From Kumtagia ephedrae (GTDB taxonomy: Bacteria; Pseudomonadota; Alphaproteobacteria; Rhizobiales; Rhizobiaceae), in assembly GCF_003012745.1 (NCBI RefSeq), contig NZ_PXYK01000001.1:1-64000 (forward strand): a stretch of 64,000 nucleotides of DNA, read 5' to 3'. The notes beneath the pieces were generated by a model. The model was not told the DNA's origin. It did no database searches and saw nothing but the letters and a program-made list of their open reading frames with translations. A program made the position numbers and the translations under genes. The stretch's first letter is position 1; the number at the start of each line of letters is the position of its first letter. This document shows, piece after piece, positions 45,629 through 55,189 of this stretch.

Positions 45629-46135
45629 ATGACCATGTCCATGTACCGGGCCAGCGTGCCGGTGTTTCAGGCGCGGCTCAAGGGCCTTGCGCACTGCCTG
45701 CGGATCGCCGAGGCCAACGCGGCAGAACGCAAGATCGATCCGGCCGTGTTGCTGGCGGCGCGCCTGGCGCCCGACATGCTGTCGCTCACCCAGCAGGTGC
45801 AGATCGCCACCGACCATGCGAAAGGCGCGCCGTCGCGCTTGGCGCAGCGGGACATCGTCCGGTTCGAGGACGTCGAGAAGTCGTTTCCGGAGCTGCAGGC
45901 ACGGATTACCCGCACGCTCGACCTGCTCGACACCTTCGAGCCGGCGGAGATCGACGGCAGCGAGGAGCGGACAATCGAGATCAAGGGACGGACGCGCGAC
46001 CTCTCATTCACCGGCAGCGACTATCTGCTGCATTTCGCGCTGCCGAACTTCTATTTCCACGTGACCACGGCGTACGGCATCCTGCGGCACAATGGCGTGC
46101 CGCTGGGCAAGCCGGATTTTCTCCGGCGCGACTGA
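45629..46135 (+). CDS. DUF1993 family protein
   Basis: A 168-residue protein of the DUF1993 family, helical bundle proteins related to DinB-like folds. Family features are FQARLKGLAHCLRIAE near the start, LAPDMLSLTQQVQIATDHAKGA and LPNFYFHVTTAYGILRHNGVPLGK at the end. No catalytic function is established. GGAGG lies eight bases before the ATG. It is divergent from the DUF1176-like pseudogene, 128 bases away. Confidence 0.88.
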   Translation: MTMSMYRASVPVFQARLKGLAHCLRIAEANAAERKIDPAVLLAARLAPDMLSLTQQVQIATDHAKGAPSRLAQRDIVRFEDVEKSFPELQARITRTLDLLDTFEPAEIDGSEERTIEIKGRTRDLSFTGSDYLLHFALPNFYFHVTTAYGILRHNGVPLGKPDFLRRD

Positions 46136-46149
46136 TGGCCCGCCTGCCC

Positions 46150-46314
46150 TTACGCCTCGGCGAAGCGGCGCGGCAGCCGCGGAAAATCGGCCGGCCGCAC
46201 GTCGGTGTCGGTGCGACCCGTCTCGCTGAGCGATTCGATGATGGCGCGGGCGACGCGGATGCGGCCGATATCGCGCGGCCGTGGACGGGAGAAGAGTTCT
46301 GTGAAGAAACTCAT
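46150..46314 (-). CDS. Small hypothetical protein, 54 aa
   Basis: The frame begins MSFFTELFSRPRPRDIGRIR and encodes a basic helix-forming peptide with RAIIESLSETGRT. It is convergent with the DUF1993 gene, 14 bases away. Composition agrees with real alphaproteobacterial coding, but no family is recognised and no strong Shine-Dalgarno is seen, so this is a tentative call. An upstream in-frame extension to 46455 is unlikely. Confidence 0.4.
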   Translation of the reverse strand: MSFFTELFSRPRPRDIGRIRVARAIIESLSETGRTDTDVRPADFPRLPRRFAEA

Positions 46315-46548
46315 GACAAGGCTCTTTTGATCTGTCCTCCCTATCTCACCATATAGGTGATTCGTGACGATTGTGCAGTGCAGCATCACGCAGGGCAGCC
46401 ATGCGTTGCGCGACGGCGACAAATGGGCGCAGCCGGAGCGGCCGATGCCGAGCAATTGTCACAATTCCACCGGACGCTTCCATCGGAATCTTAACGCTCC
46501 GGCTATAGATCGTCCGGTATAGAGGGCAGTCACGGCTTACAACCTGTC

Positions 46549-47007
46549 ATGGCAATGCTGGCGAACAAGGATTTTGCGTCGCTCCTGGACGAACTGATCG
46601 CCACGCGCGATCAGTCGGTAGCGGCGGCGGCCGCGCCGTCCATTCCGTTCGACTATCTCGCCGTCGCCGAAGAGCTGCATTCCGGCCGCATCCGCGTTTC
46701 CGACGAGGCGGTGGCCGCGGAATATCACGATGCGGCGGGCGCCGAGCCCGCACAGGCGCTCGAGAACCCGCCGGAGCTTCCGCTCGCCACCGAACCGGAG
46801 GCGATCGCCGCGGAACTCGGGCTCGAGCGCGCCGCCGTCGCGGACTTCGCCCGCATCCGCCGCCGCTTCGCCTTCGCCAATCATCCCGACCGCGTCGCCC
46901 CGCACCTGCGCGAGCGCGCGATGATCCGCATGCAGGTCGCCAACCGGCTGATCGATGATGCGGCGCGGCGCGCCCGCCCCGGCGACAAATCCGTCACCCC
47001 GCGTTAA
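46549..47007 (+). CDS. Protein with a J-domain-like HPD segment
   Basis: The 152-residue product has no signal peptide. Its C-terminal 70 residues read like a reduced J-domain: ARIRRRFAFANHPDRVAPHL followed by RERAMIRMQVANRLIDDA, with an HPD tripeptide between two helices, as DnaJ proteins use to stimulate Hsp70. The N-terminal part is Ala-rich and acidic. A true chaperone role is inference; the J-domain could be degenerate. It stands alone, with a DUF2259 gene 45 bases downstream. Confidence 0.75.
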   Translation: MAMLANKDFASLLDELIATRDQSVAAAAAPSIPFDYLAVAEELHSGRIRVSDEAVAAEYHDAAGAEPAQALENPPELPLATEPEAIAAELGLERAAVADFARIRRRFAFANHPDRVAPHLRERAMIRMQVANRLIDDAARRARPGDKSVTPR

Positions 47008-47051
47008 GACACCCGGCACTAGACTCGTCGCGCAACATCGCGGAGGTGCCG

Positions 47052-47780
47052 ATGCGCGCTGCCCTTCTCGCCTGCCTTGCCGCCATGGCGATGCCTGCCG
47101 CCGCCTCGACAGGCGACGCCGCCGACCTCGCCTTGCTCGGCTTCAGCGCCGACGGCGCGATCTTCGCCTTCGAGGAACACGGCATCCAGGACGGCTCCGG
47201 CTTCCCCTATGCCAACCGCTATTACATCGACACCGGCAAGGACGCCTTCCTGCCCGGCTCGCCGGTCCGCGTGCGCCTCGACGACGAGGGCCAGACGGTG
47301 CGGGCCGCCCGCGACGCCGCGCGCCAGAAGGGGGAAACGATCATCACCGACGCCGAGCTGGCGGAAAACCCCGGCTACACCGCGGCAATGAACGCGGTCG
47401 CCGAGCTTTCCGCCGATCCCTTCCGCGTCGTCGCCAATTCCAGCCCGGCCTTCGCGCGGCCGTTCGATCCGATGGAGTTCCGCATCGAGGAATTTGCCGC
47501 CAGGCCCGGCGCCACCTTCTGCCCCGAACCGGAGCAGATCAAGGGATTCCGGCTGACGAGCGTCGATTCCCGGCCGGGCGGCGTCACAAAAGTGCTGCAC
47601 GAGGACAAGGACGTGCCGGCCAGCCGCGGCTGCCCGCTCGGCTACCGCATCGGCGCCGTCCAGACCTATTTTCCGGAGGGCAAGTCGGGCATCGCGATGA
47701 TTGTCGTCTCGGTGCGCTCCTTCGGCTTCGAAGGGCCGGACTATCGCTGGCTGGCCGTCGCGACCACGCTGCCGGACTAG
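47052..47780 (+). CDS. DUF2259 secreted protein
   Basis: The 242-residue product begins with a signal peptide (MRAALLACLAAMAMPAAAS) and shows the DUF2259 pattern: LALLGFSADGAIFAFEEHG and GIQDGSGFPYANRYYID near residues 25-65. Two cysteines (FCPEPEQ and RGCPLGYR) may pair in the periplasm. Function is unknown; such proteins are widespread in rhizobia. Its stop is six bases before the GTG of a small membrane protein. Confidence 0.85.
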   Translation: MRAALLACLAAMAMPAAASTGDAADLALLGFSADGAIFAFEEHGIQDGSGFPYANRYYIDTGKDAFLPGSPVRVRLDDEGQTVRAARDAARQKGETIITDAELAENPGYTAAMNAVAELSADPFRVVANSSPAFARPFDPMEFRIEEFAARPGATFCPEPEQIKGFRLTSVDSRPGGVTKVLHEDKDVPASRGCPLGYRIGAVQTYFPEGKSGIAMIVVSVRSFGFEGPDYRWLAVATTLPD

Positions 47781-47785
47781 GGATC

Positions 47786-48325
47786 GTGAGCGCGGCGCCG
47801 ATCGACGCGGGTCTGGCCGGCGCAAGGCTGCCGGGCCTGCGCGCGCGCATCAGGCAGGCGTCGCCGTCCTGGCGGGTGGGAACCGCCGGCGCCGTCCTGT
47901 GGGCGGCCGCGATGGCTGCGAGCGCGGCAACGAACCTTACGCTCGCCGGCTGGGGCACCGGCCGGCATGTCGCCACCGTGGCGCTGGTCTTCGCGCTGAG
48001 CGCCTCCCTCGCCTTTCCGCTCGGCTTCGCCGCGGCCAATCTTCTCGCCGGCAAGCGGCATCCGGAAGCGCGCTTCGCCGCGGCGCTGCTGTGCTTCACG
48101 GCCGCGACGCTCGGCATCACCGCCGTGTTCTATGCGCTCGACTACCGGCAATATTACGCGAACTGGCATGCAGAGCCGCTGTCGGCGGTCTGGCTGATCC
48201 AGCTCGCCTTCACCACAGCCGGGGCGCTGGTGCAATTCGCCGTCACCGGCGTCCGCCTCTATTTCCCCATCGGCTTCCTCGCCCTGCTGCTGGTTTCGCT
48301 CTGGTTCGCGCGCCGCGCACGTTGA
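47786..48325 (+). CDS. Integral membrane protein, about four helices
   Basis: A GTG start at 47786 gives 179 residues with four strongly hydrophobic stretches (about 34-52, 60-82, 92-112 and 130-170). There is no recognised family motif; the sequence WRVGTAGAVLWAAAMAASAATN opens helix 1. It follows the DUF2259 gene by six bases, so they are probably co-transcribed, and it precedes purB by 59 bases. Function unknown. Confidence 0.7.
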   Translation: MSAAPIDAGLAGARLPGLRARIRQASPSWRVGTAGAVLWAAAMAASAATNLTLAGWGTGRHVATVALVFALSASLAFPLGFAAANLLAGKRHPEARFAAALLCFTAATLGITAVFYALDYRQYYANWHAEPLSAVWLIQLAFTTAGALVQFAVTGVRLYFPIGFLALLLVSLWFARRAR

Positions 48326-48384
48326 GCCGCGCCGCCGCCTCTGTTAGGACGCGGCAGGTTTTTTCGCCAACGCAGGACCGATCG

Positions 48385-49686
48385 ATGATCCCTCGCTATT
48401 CACGGCCGGAAATGGTCGCCATCTGGTCGCCGGAGACGCGGTTCCGCATCTGGTTCGAGATCGAGGCGCATGCATGCGACGCGCTCGCCGAGATCGGGGT
48501 GATCCCGAAGGAAGCGGCGAAAACCATCTGGGAAAAAGGCGGCGCGGCGAAATTCGACGTCGAGCGCATCGACGAGATCGAGCGCGTCACCAAACACGAC
48601 GTCATCGCCTTCCTCACCCATCTCGCCGAATTCGTCGGGCCGGATGCCCGCTTCATCCACCAGGGCATGACCTCGTCCGACGTGCTCGACACCTGTCTGG
48701 CGGTGCAGTTGGCGCGCGCCAGCGACCTCCTGCTGGCCGACATCGACGCGCTGCTGACAGCCCTCAAGCGCCGCGCCTTCGAGCACAAGGACACCGTCAC
48801 CATCGGCCGCAGCCACGGCATCCATGCCGAGCCGACCACCTTCGGCGTGAAACTGGCCCAGGCCTACGCGGAATTCGCGCGCTGCCGCGAGCGGCTGGTC
48901 AGCGCCCGCGCCGAGATCGCCACCTGCGCCATCTCCGGCGCGGTCGGCACCTTCGCCAACATCGACCCGCGCGTCGAGGAGCATGTCGCCGAAAAGCTCC
49001 GGCTGACGCCGGAGCCGGTGTCGACGCAGGTCATCCCGCGCGACCGCCACGCCATGTTCTTCGCCACCCTCGGCGTCATCGCCTCGTCGATCGAGCGGCT
49101 GTCGGTCGAGATCCGCCACCTGCAGCGCACCGAAGTGCTGGAGGCGGAGGAATATTTCTCGCCGGGCCAGAAGGGCTCGTCGGCGATGCCGCACAAGCGC
49201 AACCCGGTGCTCACCGAAAACCTCACGGGCCTCGCCCGCATGGTGCGCTCCTACGCCCTGCCCGCGATGGAGAACGTGGCGCTGTGGCACGAGCGCGACA
49301 TCTCGCATTCCTCGGTGGAGCGCATGATCGGCCCGGACGCGACGATCACGCTCGACTTCGCGCTGGCGCGGCTCACCGGGGTGATCGACAAGCTGGTCGT
49401 CTACCCCGACAACATGTCGAAGAATCTCAACAAGTTCCGCGGTCTCGTTCACTCTCAGCGCGTGCTGCTGGCGCTCACCCAAGCCGGCGTAAGCCGCGAG
49501 GACGCCTACCGGCTGGTGCAGCGAAACGCCATGAAGGTGTGGGAGCAAGGCGCTGACTTCCTTGAAGAACTGCTCGCCGACAAGGAAGTGCGCGCGGCGT
49601 TGTCCGAAGAAGACATCCGCGAGAAATTCGACCTCGGCTACCACACCCGGCAGGTGGACACGATCTTCCGCAGGGTGTTCGGGTAA
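48385..49686 (+). CDS. purB: Adenylosuccinate lyase
   Basis: The 433-residue enzyme acts twice in purine synthesis, on SAICAR and adenylosuccinate. The fumarase-superfamily signature [10 protein letters not shown] near residue 263 is exact, the catalytic His lies in [14 protein letters not shown], and the N-terminal [22 protein letters not shown] is typical. It is separate from the other pur genes at 56-64 kb. The ATG at 48385 is the family start. No purine-sensing leader structure was seen upstream. Confidence 0.97.
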   Translation: MIPRYSRPEMVAIWSPETRFRIWFEIEAHACDALAEIGVIPKEAAKTIWEKGGAAKFDVERIDEIERVTKHDVIAFLTHLAEFVGPDARFIHQGMTSSDVLDTCLAVQLARASDLLLADIDALLTALKRRAFEHKDTVTIGRSHGIHAEPTTFGVKLAQAYAEFARCRERLVSARAEIATCAISGAVGTFANIDPRVEEHVAEKLRLTPEPVSTQVIPRDRHAMFFATLGVIASSIERLSVEIRHLQRTEVLEAEEYFSPGQKGSSAMPHKRNPVLTENLTGLARMVRSYALPAMENVALWHERDISHSSVERMIGPDATITLDFALARLTGVIDKLVVYPDNMSKNLNKFRGLVHSQRVLLALTQAGVSREDAYRLVQRNAMKVWEQGADFLEELLADKEVRAALSEEDIREKFDLGYHTRQVDTIFRRVFG

Positions 49687-49892
49687 AGCGGCGGCCTGCG
49701 CCTCCGCCGTGGTCTAGGGCGAGGCCGAGAGCCGGTCGCTTCGGTCAAATGCATGAGCAGCGAGGCTACGCTCGGGCTCCGGCCAAGCGGGCCGCTGCTC
49801 GGTCGCCCGCCAGCGCCTGCCCCCCGGTCCCGGGAACCGGCTCCGGTCCTGCCGCGTTTCTGGCGCGGTCCCACGGCCAAGGAGGGCTCGAC

Positions 49893-50072
49893 ATGAACGA
49901 CGATCCGGCAGCCGACACAGGCAGTCCGAGCCGCGTTGTGTGGTTCGCGGCCGGCGCCCTGACGATCGCCGCCGCGCTGGCGCTCTTTCTCTATGTCGAC
50001 GGCTTCTTCGCAGCCCGAGCCGAACTCGACGCGTCCGCCGGCTCATCCCGCACCATCATCGAGGGGCAGTAA
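49893..50072 (+). CDS. Small single-span membrane protein, 59 aa
   Basis: A strong AAGGAGG lies seven bases before the ATG at 49893. The 59-residue product has an acidic N-terminus and one hydrophobic helix (VVWFAAGALTIAAALALFLY, residues about 16-35), then a short polar tail. The longer open frame from 49749 does not look coding. Function is unknown. It is convergent with the VOC gene, with four bases between the stop codons. Confidence 0.72.
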   Translation: MNDDPAADTGSPSRVVWFAAGALTIAAALALFLYVDGFFAARAELDASAGSSRTIIEGQ

Positions 50073-50076
50073 GCGG

Positions 50077-50970
50077 TCAGGCCGGCACGATCCGGACGAC
50101 GTTGCCCCACGGGTCCTCATGCACCGACTCCTTCGCCGCGGTCTTCGACCGGAACTCGACGAAGGACAGGCCCGAGCGGTCGGGATCGCGGTCTTTCGCG
50201 CCGGCGCTCTGCCAGGAGTTCGCGCCGACATGGTGGTGATAGCCGCCGGTCGACAAAAAGACCGCGCTGCCGCCCAGGCTCATGATCGTGTCGAAGCCGA
50301 GTTCGTCGTTCCACCAGCGCTCCGCCTCGCCGGCATTGCCGACGCGCAGATGGACGTGGCCGACCATGCTGCCCTCCGGCGCGCCGACCCATGCGGAGTC
50401 GCCCGGCCGCAGTTCGCCGAGCAAATTGTCGACGTCGAGCCGCACCGTGCCGATCTTCAGCCCGCCGCCTTCGTAACTCCAGGCGTCGCGGGGCCGGTCG
50501 GCGTAGATCTCGATGCCGTTGCCTTCCGGGTCGGTCAGGTAGATCGCCTCGCTGACGAAATGGTCGGATGCGCCGGTCACCTCGATGCGACGGTCGATCG
50601 CCTGGCGTGTCCATTTCGCCAGGTGGAGGCGCGACGGCAGGAGGAAAGCCGTATGATAAAGCCCGGCGGCGCGTGGGTCGTCGGGGCGCGCGGCGCGAAA
50701 CTCCTCGATCTCCAGCAGCGGCAGACCGCCTGCGCCGAGCACGATGACGCCGGGCCGGCGCGAGACCTCGGCCAGGCCGACCGCATCCTTGTAGTAGTCG
50801 GCGAGCGCGTTCACGTCGCGCGCCTTGATGCCGACCGCGGCGACGCTCACCGGCGCGTCGGCGGCAAAGGGAAGTTTGGTCATCGTCATCTCCGCTCCGG
50901 CAAATCCAGTCGCCGCATCGAGCGCCACCAGGCCGGCCGCACCGCAAAAACCGCGTCGCGATATCCGCAT
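50077..50970 (-). CDS. VOC family (glyoxalase/extradiol dioxygenase-like) protein
   Basis: The 297-residue product has tandem VOC modules like CatE-type catechol 2,3-dioxygenase: AAVGIKARDVNALADYYKDAVG in module 1 and HVHLRVGNAGEAERWWNDELGF in module 2, with metal ligands likely in LYHTAFLLP, HVHLRV and FVEF. The usual start would be near 50889 (MTMTKLPFAADAPVS with GGAG upstream). The ATG at 50970 adds RISRRGFCGAAGLVALDAAT, which looks like a twin-arginine signal, unusual for this family. Substrate unknown. Confidence 0.85.
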   Translation of the reverse strand: MRISRRGFCGAAGLVALDAATGFAGAEMTMTKLPFAADAPVSVAAVGIKARDVNALADYYKDAVGLAEVSRRPGVIVLGAGGLPLLEIEEFRAARPDDPRAAGLYHTAFLLPSRLHLAKWTRQAIDRRIEVTGASDHFVSEAIYLTDPEGNGIEIYADRPRDAWSYEGGGLKIGTVRLDVDNLLGELRPGDSAWVGAPEGSMVGHVHLRVGNAGEAERWWNDELGFDTIMSLGGSAVFLSTGGYHHHVGANSWQSAGAKDRDPDRSGLSFVEFRSKTAAKESVHEDPWGNVVRIVPA

Positions 50971-51167
50971 TCGATCCCCCGGCGCCTCTTCTTGTCGCTG
51001 CCAACATCGGGCTCTCCACCCGCGCGCGCAAGGGTGCAGACGGCGAACACGGTGTTCACCGCATGAGAACGACTAGCCGAACTGCGGTGCCAGCACCGTT
51101 GACAATCCCGGCCCATGGCTTTGGCGGCGGCGTTGCCAGCCTTGCCCGGTATCGCTAAACCCGCCGC

Positions 51168-51722
51168 ATGAAGGTCAAGGACGCAGACATCCTCATCGTG
51201 CCCGGCTACACGAATTCCGGACCGGAGCACTGGCAGAGCCGCTGGCAGCAAAAACTGTCGACGGCGCGCCGCGTCGAGCAGGCGGAATGGTCGAAACCCG
51301 TCCGCGACGACTGGACGCGGACGCTGGCCAACGCGGTGAACGAGGCCGAAAGGCCGGTCGTCATCGTCGCCCACTCGCTGGGCGTGGCGACGGTAGTGCA
51401 GGCGCTGCCGCTGTTCAGTCGCCAGGTGGCGGGGGCCTTCCTGGTCGCCCCGCCGGACGTGGCGAACCCGTCGATCCGGCCGAAACATCTGATGACGTTC
51501 GGGCCTTATCCCCGCGATCCCCTGCCCTTTCCGTCGATCGTCGCCTCCAGCAGCAACGACCCGTTCTGCCCGATCGAAGTGGCCGAGGATATTGCGGCGG
51601 CCTGGGGCTCGCTGTTCATCCACGCCGGCGAGGCCGGCCACATCAACGCCGAATCCGGCTACGGCCCCTGGCCGGAAGGCAGCATGGCCTTCGCCAATTT
51701 CATGACCCGGCTGGAGGCGTGA
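51168..51722 (+). CDS. RBBP9/YdeN-like alpha/beta hydrolase
   Basis: The 184-residue protein has the short serine hydrolase layout of RBBP9/YdeN: ILIVPGYTNSGPEHWQSRWQ near the start, nucleophile Ser in VIVAHSLGVATV, Asp in SSNDPFCP and His in EAGHINAESGYGPWPEG. These are intact, so it is probably active. Physiological substrate unknown. It is 94 bases ahead of a FAD-dependent oxidoreductase gene on the same strand. Confidence 0.92.
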   Translation: MKVKDADILIVPGYTNSGPEHWQSRWQQKLSTARRVEQAEWSKPVRDDWTRTLANAVNEAERPVVIVAHSLGVATVVQALPLFSRQVAGAFLVAPPDVANPSIRPKHLMTFGPYPRDPLPFPSIVASSSNDPFCPIEVAEDIAAAWGSLFIHAGEAGHINAESGYGPWPEGSMAFANFMTRLEA

Positions 51723-51816
51723 GCGGCGGTTAGACGTCGATCGCTCCGGCATGAACCAGGAGAGCGGCGCCGGCCACGACCTTAGGACACCCGCCTTTAC
51801 GGATCGGAGAAAATGC

Positions 51817-52893
51817 ATGCCCAAACATGTCCTCGTCGTCGGTGCCGGCATCGTCGGCGCATCGATCGCCTGGCATCTGGCGAAGGCCGGGTGCGCCGTC
51901 ACCATCGTCGACGCGGGCGACGGCGGCGGGCTGGCGACGCGCCATTCCTTCGCCTGGATCAATGCGAGCTGGGGCAATCCGAAATTCTATTTCGACTTCC
52001 GCAGGCGCGCCATGGCCAGCTGGCGGCGGCTGGAGCGCGACGTACCCAGCGTGTCGGTCGACTGGTGCGGCGGGCTGATTTGGGACCTGCCGCCCGACCA
52101 ATTGACTGCCTATGCCGAGGAGCACGCAGGCTGGGGGTATGGCCTGCGCCGGGTCACCCGGGCGGAGGCGCAACGCATCGAGCCGAACCTGACCGCGCCG
52201 CCGGAGCAGGCCCTCCACGTCGCGGAGGAGGGCATGGTCGAGCCGGTCGCGGCGGCGCGGGCGCTGCTTGCCGGAGCGATCGCGTCGGGAGCGCGCTTCC
52301 TGCCGAACACGCCGGCGGCTGCGCTGCTGGAGCGGGGCGGCCGGGTGGCCGGTGTGCTCACCGAGGCGGGTGAAAGACTGGAAGCCGACGAGACGGTCGT
52401 CGCCGCCGGTGCCGATACCGCGCGACTGCTGGACAGCGCCGGCGTCCGCCTCGCCGTGAACGCTCCGGCAGGGCTGATCGCGCATTCGACGGTCGCCGAC
52501 CGGAGACTGCTCAACGGGCTGGTGATGGCGCCGGACCTCCATGTTCGCCAGACGCGCGAGGGGCGGCTGATCGCCGGAACGGATTTTGCCGGCGGCGACC
52601 CCGGCGGTCGGGAGCGGGAAATGGCACTGGAATTGATCGAGCAGGTCAAGGCGATGATCGACGGGGCGTCAAACCTCGCGCTCGACTTCCTGACGGTCGG
52701 TCACCGGCCGACACCGGCGGACGGCTTTCCGGCGATCGGCCGCCCCGGCCCCGATGGTCTCTACGTGGCGGTGCTGCATTCCGGCATCACGCTGGCGCCG
52801 CTGGTCGGCGAGCTGGCCGCGCGCGAAATAGCCAGGGGTGAACGCGATGCGGACCTGGCGCCCTACGATCTCAGGCGGGCGGCGGTTGCGTAG
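51817..52893 (+). CDS. FAD-dependent oxidoreductase (DAO family)
   Basis: A 358-residue D-amino-acid-oxidase-type enzyme. The FAD loop reads VLVVGAGIVGASIAWHLAKAG at the N-terminus and the C-terminal FAD contact is in GLYVAVLHSGITLAPLVGEL. The family includes oxidases of glycine, sarcosine and other N-substituted amino acids; the substrate here is not evident. The ATG at 51817 has GGAG upstream and aligns with the family; an ATG at 51751 is less likely. It is convergent with an AraC gene. Confidence 0.92.
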   Translation: MPKHVLVVGAGIVGASIAWHLAKAGCAVTIVDAGDGGGLATRHSFAWINASWGNPKFYFDFRRRAMASWRRLERDVPSVSVDWCGGLIWDLPPDQLTAYAEEHAGWGYGLRRVTRAEAQRIEPNLTAPPEQALHVAEEGMVEPVAAARALLAGAIASGARFLPNTPAAALLERGGRVAGVLTEAGERLEADETVVAAGADTARLLDSAGVRLAVNAPAGLIAHSTVADRRLLNGLVMAPDLHVRQTREGRLIAGTDFAGGDPGGREREMALELIEQVKAMIDGASNLALDFLTVGHRPTPADGFPAIGRPGPDGLYVAVLHSGITLAPLVGELAAREIARGERDADLAPYDLRRAAVA

Positions 52894-52904
52894 CCGGCTC
52901 CTGT

Positions 52905-53888
52905 CTACTCCGCCGCCAGTCCGACATCCTGCGGCGGTTCGCCGGCGCGAAAATGGCTGGGCGGCGCGCCGATCACCCGCTTGAAGGCGCGGCTGAAGGA
53001 AGCTTCCGAATCGTAGCCCAGGCGTTTTGCCGCCACCGAAATCCGCATGCGGTCGCGCACCAGCCATTGCCGCGCCTGGTGCATGCGCACCTGCGCGACG
53101 TAGCGGGCCGGCGTCTCGCCCACCACGCTCGCGAACCGTTCGGCGAAACCCGAGCGCGAGGCGCCCATGATCTTGGCTAGCGCCGTCACCGTCCAGTCGC
53201 GGTGCGGCTCCAGATGGATGGCGGCGAGCACGCGCCCGACATCCGGGTTGCGCACCGCCGCGATCCAGCCGGTGGCGTCGCCGCAGCCCTTCTCCACCCA
53301 CACCCGGATGATGCTGGCGGCGAGCACGTCGGCGAGCCTCGCCAGCATGCCGCCGGCGCCGACGCGGTCCATCGTCACCTCCCGCGCCATCGCCTCCAGC
53401 AGGAAGGCGATGTTCGGCTCGACCGCGGCCAGTTCGTGCACCCACATTACGTCCGGCATCATGCTGAGCAGCGGATGCAAGCTGTCGACGTTGAAATGCA
53501 TGCTGCCGCAGAACAGCAGCGTCACCTCCCCCTCGCCGCCGCCGCAGACGTCGAAGACGTTGCCGCAGATCGGCTTGACCTCGTAGCGCTGGATCGGCAG
53601 CGCGCTCACATCCGGCTTGCTCGCCAGAATGTGCTCGGCGCCGCGCGGCAGCAGAACCGCGTCGCCGGTCTTGAGCTCGACCCAATCCTTGCAGGGGGTG
53701 AGCAGCCAGCAGCGATGCCTGCCGATGAAATGAAAACGTGCCGCCGCCTGTGCGGGAAACAGGATCGCCCACGGCTCCGTCATCTGGCAGCGGCCGTAGT
53801 CGACCCCGTCCAGCCGCAAGCCCCGCAGCATCTCGGTCAGCGGATCACCGGCTTCGATCCCGACAGATTTGGACGAATGGTCAAGCAT
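52905..53888 (-). CDS. AraC-family regulator with cupin domain
   Basis: The 327-residue regulator has an N-terminal cupin_6-type sensor (about residues 15-190) and a C-terminal AraC helix-turn-helix pair: TVTALAKIMGASRSGFAERF in the first and ISVAAKRLGYDSEASFSRAF in the second. It is divergent from an MFS efflux gene with only 74 bases between the starts, the usual layout for an activator of that transporter. The signal is unknown. The ATG at 53888 is preferred to one at 53924. Confidence 0.93.
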   Translation of the reverse strand: MLDHSSKSVGIEAGDPLTEMLRGLRLDGVDYGRCQMTEPWAILFPAQAAARFHFIGRHRCWLLTPCKDWVELKTGDAVLLPRGAEHILASKPDVSALPIQRYEVKPICGNVFDVCGGGEGEVTLLFCGSMHFNVDSLHPLLSMMPDVMWVHELAAVEPNIAFLLEAMAREVTMDRVGAGGMLARLADVLAASIIRVWVEKGCGDATGWIAAVRNPDVGRVLAAIHLEPHRDWTVTALAKIMGASRSGFAERFASVVGETPARYVAQVRMHQARQWLVRDRMRISVAAKRLGYDSEASFSRAFKRVIGAPPSHFRAGEPPQDVGLAAE

Positions 53889-53962
53889 TTTGGCTTCTCT
53901 AGCATGGAAGCTCCAACCGGTCACTTCCTATTTTGCGCTGCACAACCTCCTGGAGTGACCCC

Positions 53963-55189
53963 ATGTCCGATTCCCTGTCCGCCGCGGCCGCCGAAGAGGC
54001 AATCGAGGCGTCCGACGAGCCCGTCGAGCGCAGCGAGGCGCTGTGGGCCGCCGTCGTCTCCCTGTCGCTCGGCGTGTTCGGCCTGGTCACGGCGGAATTC
54101 CTGCCGGCCAGCCTGCTCACCCCGATTGCCGCCGATCTCGGCATCAGCAACGGCGCGGCCGGCCAGGCAGTGACGGCGACGGCCGTGGTCGGCGCCATCG
54201 CAGCGCCCACGACCGCCATCCTCACCAAGGGCATCGACCGCCGCCTGGTGATGTGGACATTCACGCTGCTGCTGATCGTCTCCAGCATTCTCGCCGCCAC
54301 CGCGTCCGGACTGGTCACGCTGCTGGTGGCGCGCGTCGTGCTCGGCGTGGCGCTCGGCGGCTTCTGGTCGATGGCCGGCGCCATGGCGATGCGTCTCGTT
54401 CCCTCCCATCTGATGCCGCGGGCGCTTTCGATCGTCTTCACCGGCGTCTCGGTCGCCACCGTCTGCGCCGCGCCGGTCGGCGCCTATATCGGCGATTTGT
54501 GGGGCTGGCGCACGGCCTTTGCGCTGGCCGCCGGCATCGGCGTGGTCACGCTTGTCGTGCAGATGCTGAGCATCCCGCGCCTGCCGCCGGTCGGTGCGCC
54601 GGGCCTGGCGTCGCTGGCCAAGATGCTGCGCCGGCCGAGCGTCAGCATGGCGCTGCTCGCCACGCTGCTGATCGCGTCGGGCCATTTCGCCGGCTTCACC
54701 TATGTCCGGCCGTTCCTCGAGGAGGTGCCGGCGCTCGACATCGAGACCATCTCCTTCGTGCTGCTCGCCTTCGGCATCGGCGGCTTCTTCGGCAACCTCT
54801 TCGGCGGCTTCCTGATCGAGCGCAGCCTCAAGGCCGACATTGGCACTGGCGCCCTGGCGATTGCCGCGGCGGCGCTGGTGCTGGTGCTGCTCGGCAGTTC
54901 CGAATGGCTGTCGGCCGGCGCCGTCACGCTGTGGGGCTTCGCCTTCGGCATGCTGCCGGTCGGGCTGCAGACCTGGATCGTACGGGCGGCGCCCGACCAG
55001 GCCGAGAGCGCGGGCGGGCTGCTGGTCACCGCCTTCCAGGTGGCGATCGCCGGCGGCGCCATCTTCGGCGGCCTGCTGGTCGACGGTTTCGGCCCGCTCG
55101 GCGCCTTCATCTATGCCGGCACGGCGATGCTTGCCGGCGCGCTGCTGGTGTTCTCGCTCGGCGCGAGAAGTTTGCCGCGGGCGGGTTAG
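53963..55189 (+). CDS. MFS efflux transporter, DHA1 family
   Basis: The 408-residue protein has twelve predicted helices after an acidic 25-residue N-terminal segment. Typical DHA1 features are GLVTAEFLPASLLTPIAADLG in helix 1-2, the LTKGIDRRLVM loop, and motif C-like ALGGFWSMAGAMAMRL, resembling the NepI/YdhP subgroup of purine-nucleoside or drug exporters. The divergent AraC gene is the likely regulator. Its last four bases overlap the end of the convergent aldolase gene. Confidence 0.92.
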   Translation: MSDSLSAAAAEEAIEASDEPVERSEALWAAVVSLSLGVFGLVTAEFLPASLLTPIAADLGISNGAAGQAVTATAVVGAIAAPTTAILTKGIDRRLVMWTFTLLLIVSSILAATASGLVTLLVARVVLGVALGGFWSMAGAMAMRLVPSHLMPRALSIVFTGVSVATVCAAPVGAYIGDLWGWRTAFALAAGIGVVTLVVQMLSIPRLPPVGAPGLASLAKMLRRPSVSMALLATLLIASGHFAGFTYVRPFLEEVPALDIETISFVLLAFGIGGFFGNLFGGFLIERSLKADIGTGALAIAAAALVLVLLGSSEWLSAGAVTLWGFAFGMLPVGLQTWIVRAAPDQAESAGGLLVTAFQVAIAGGAIFGGLLVDGFGPLGAFIYAGTAMLAGALLVFSLGARSLPRAG

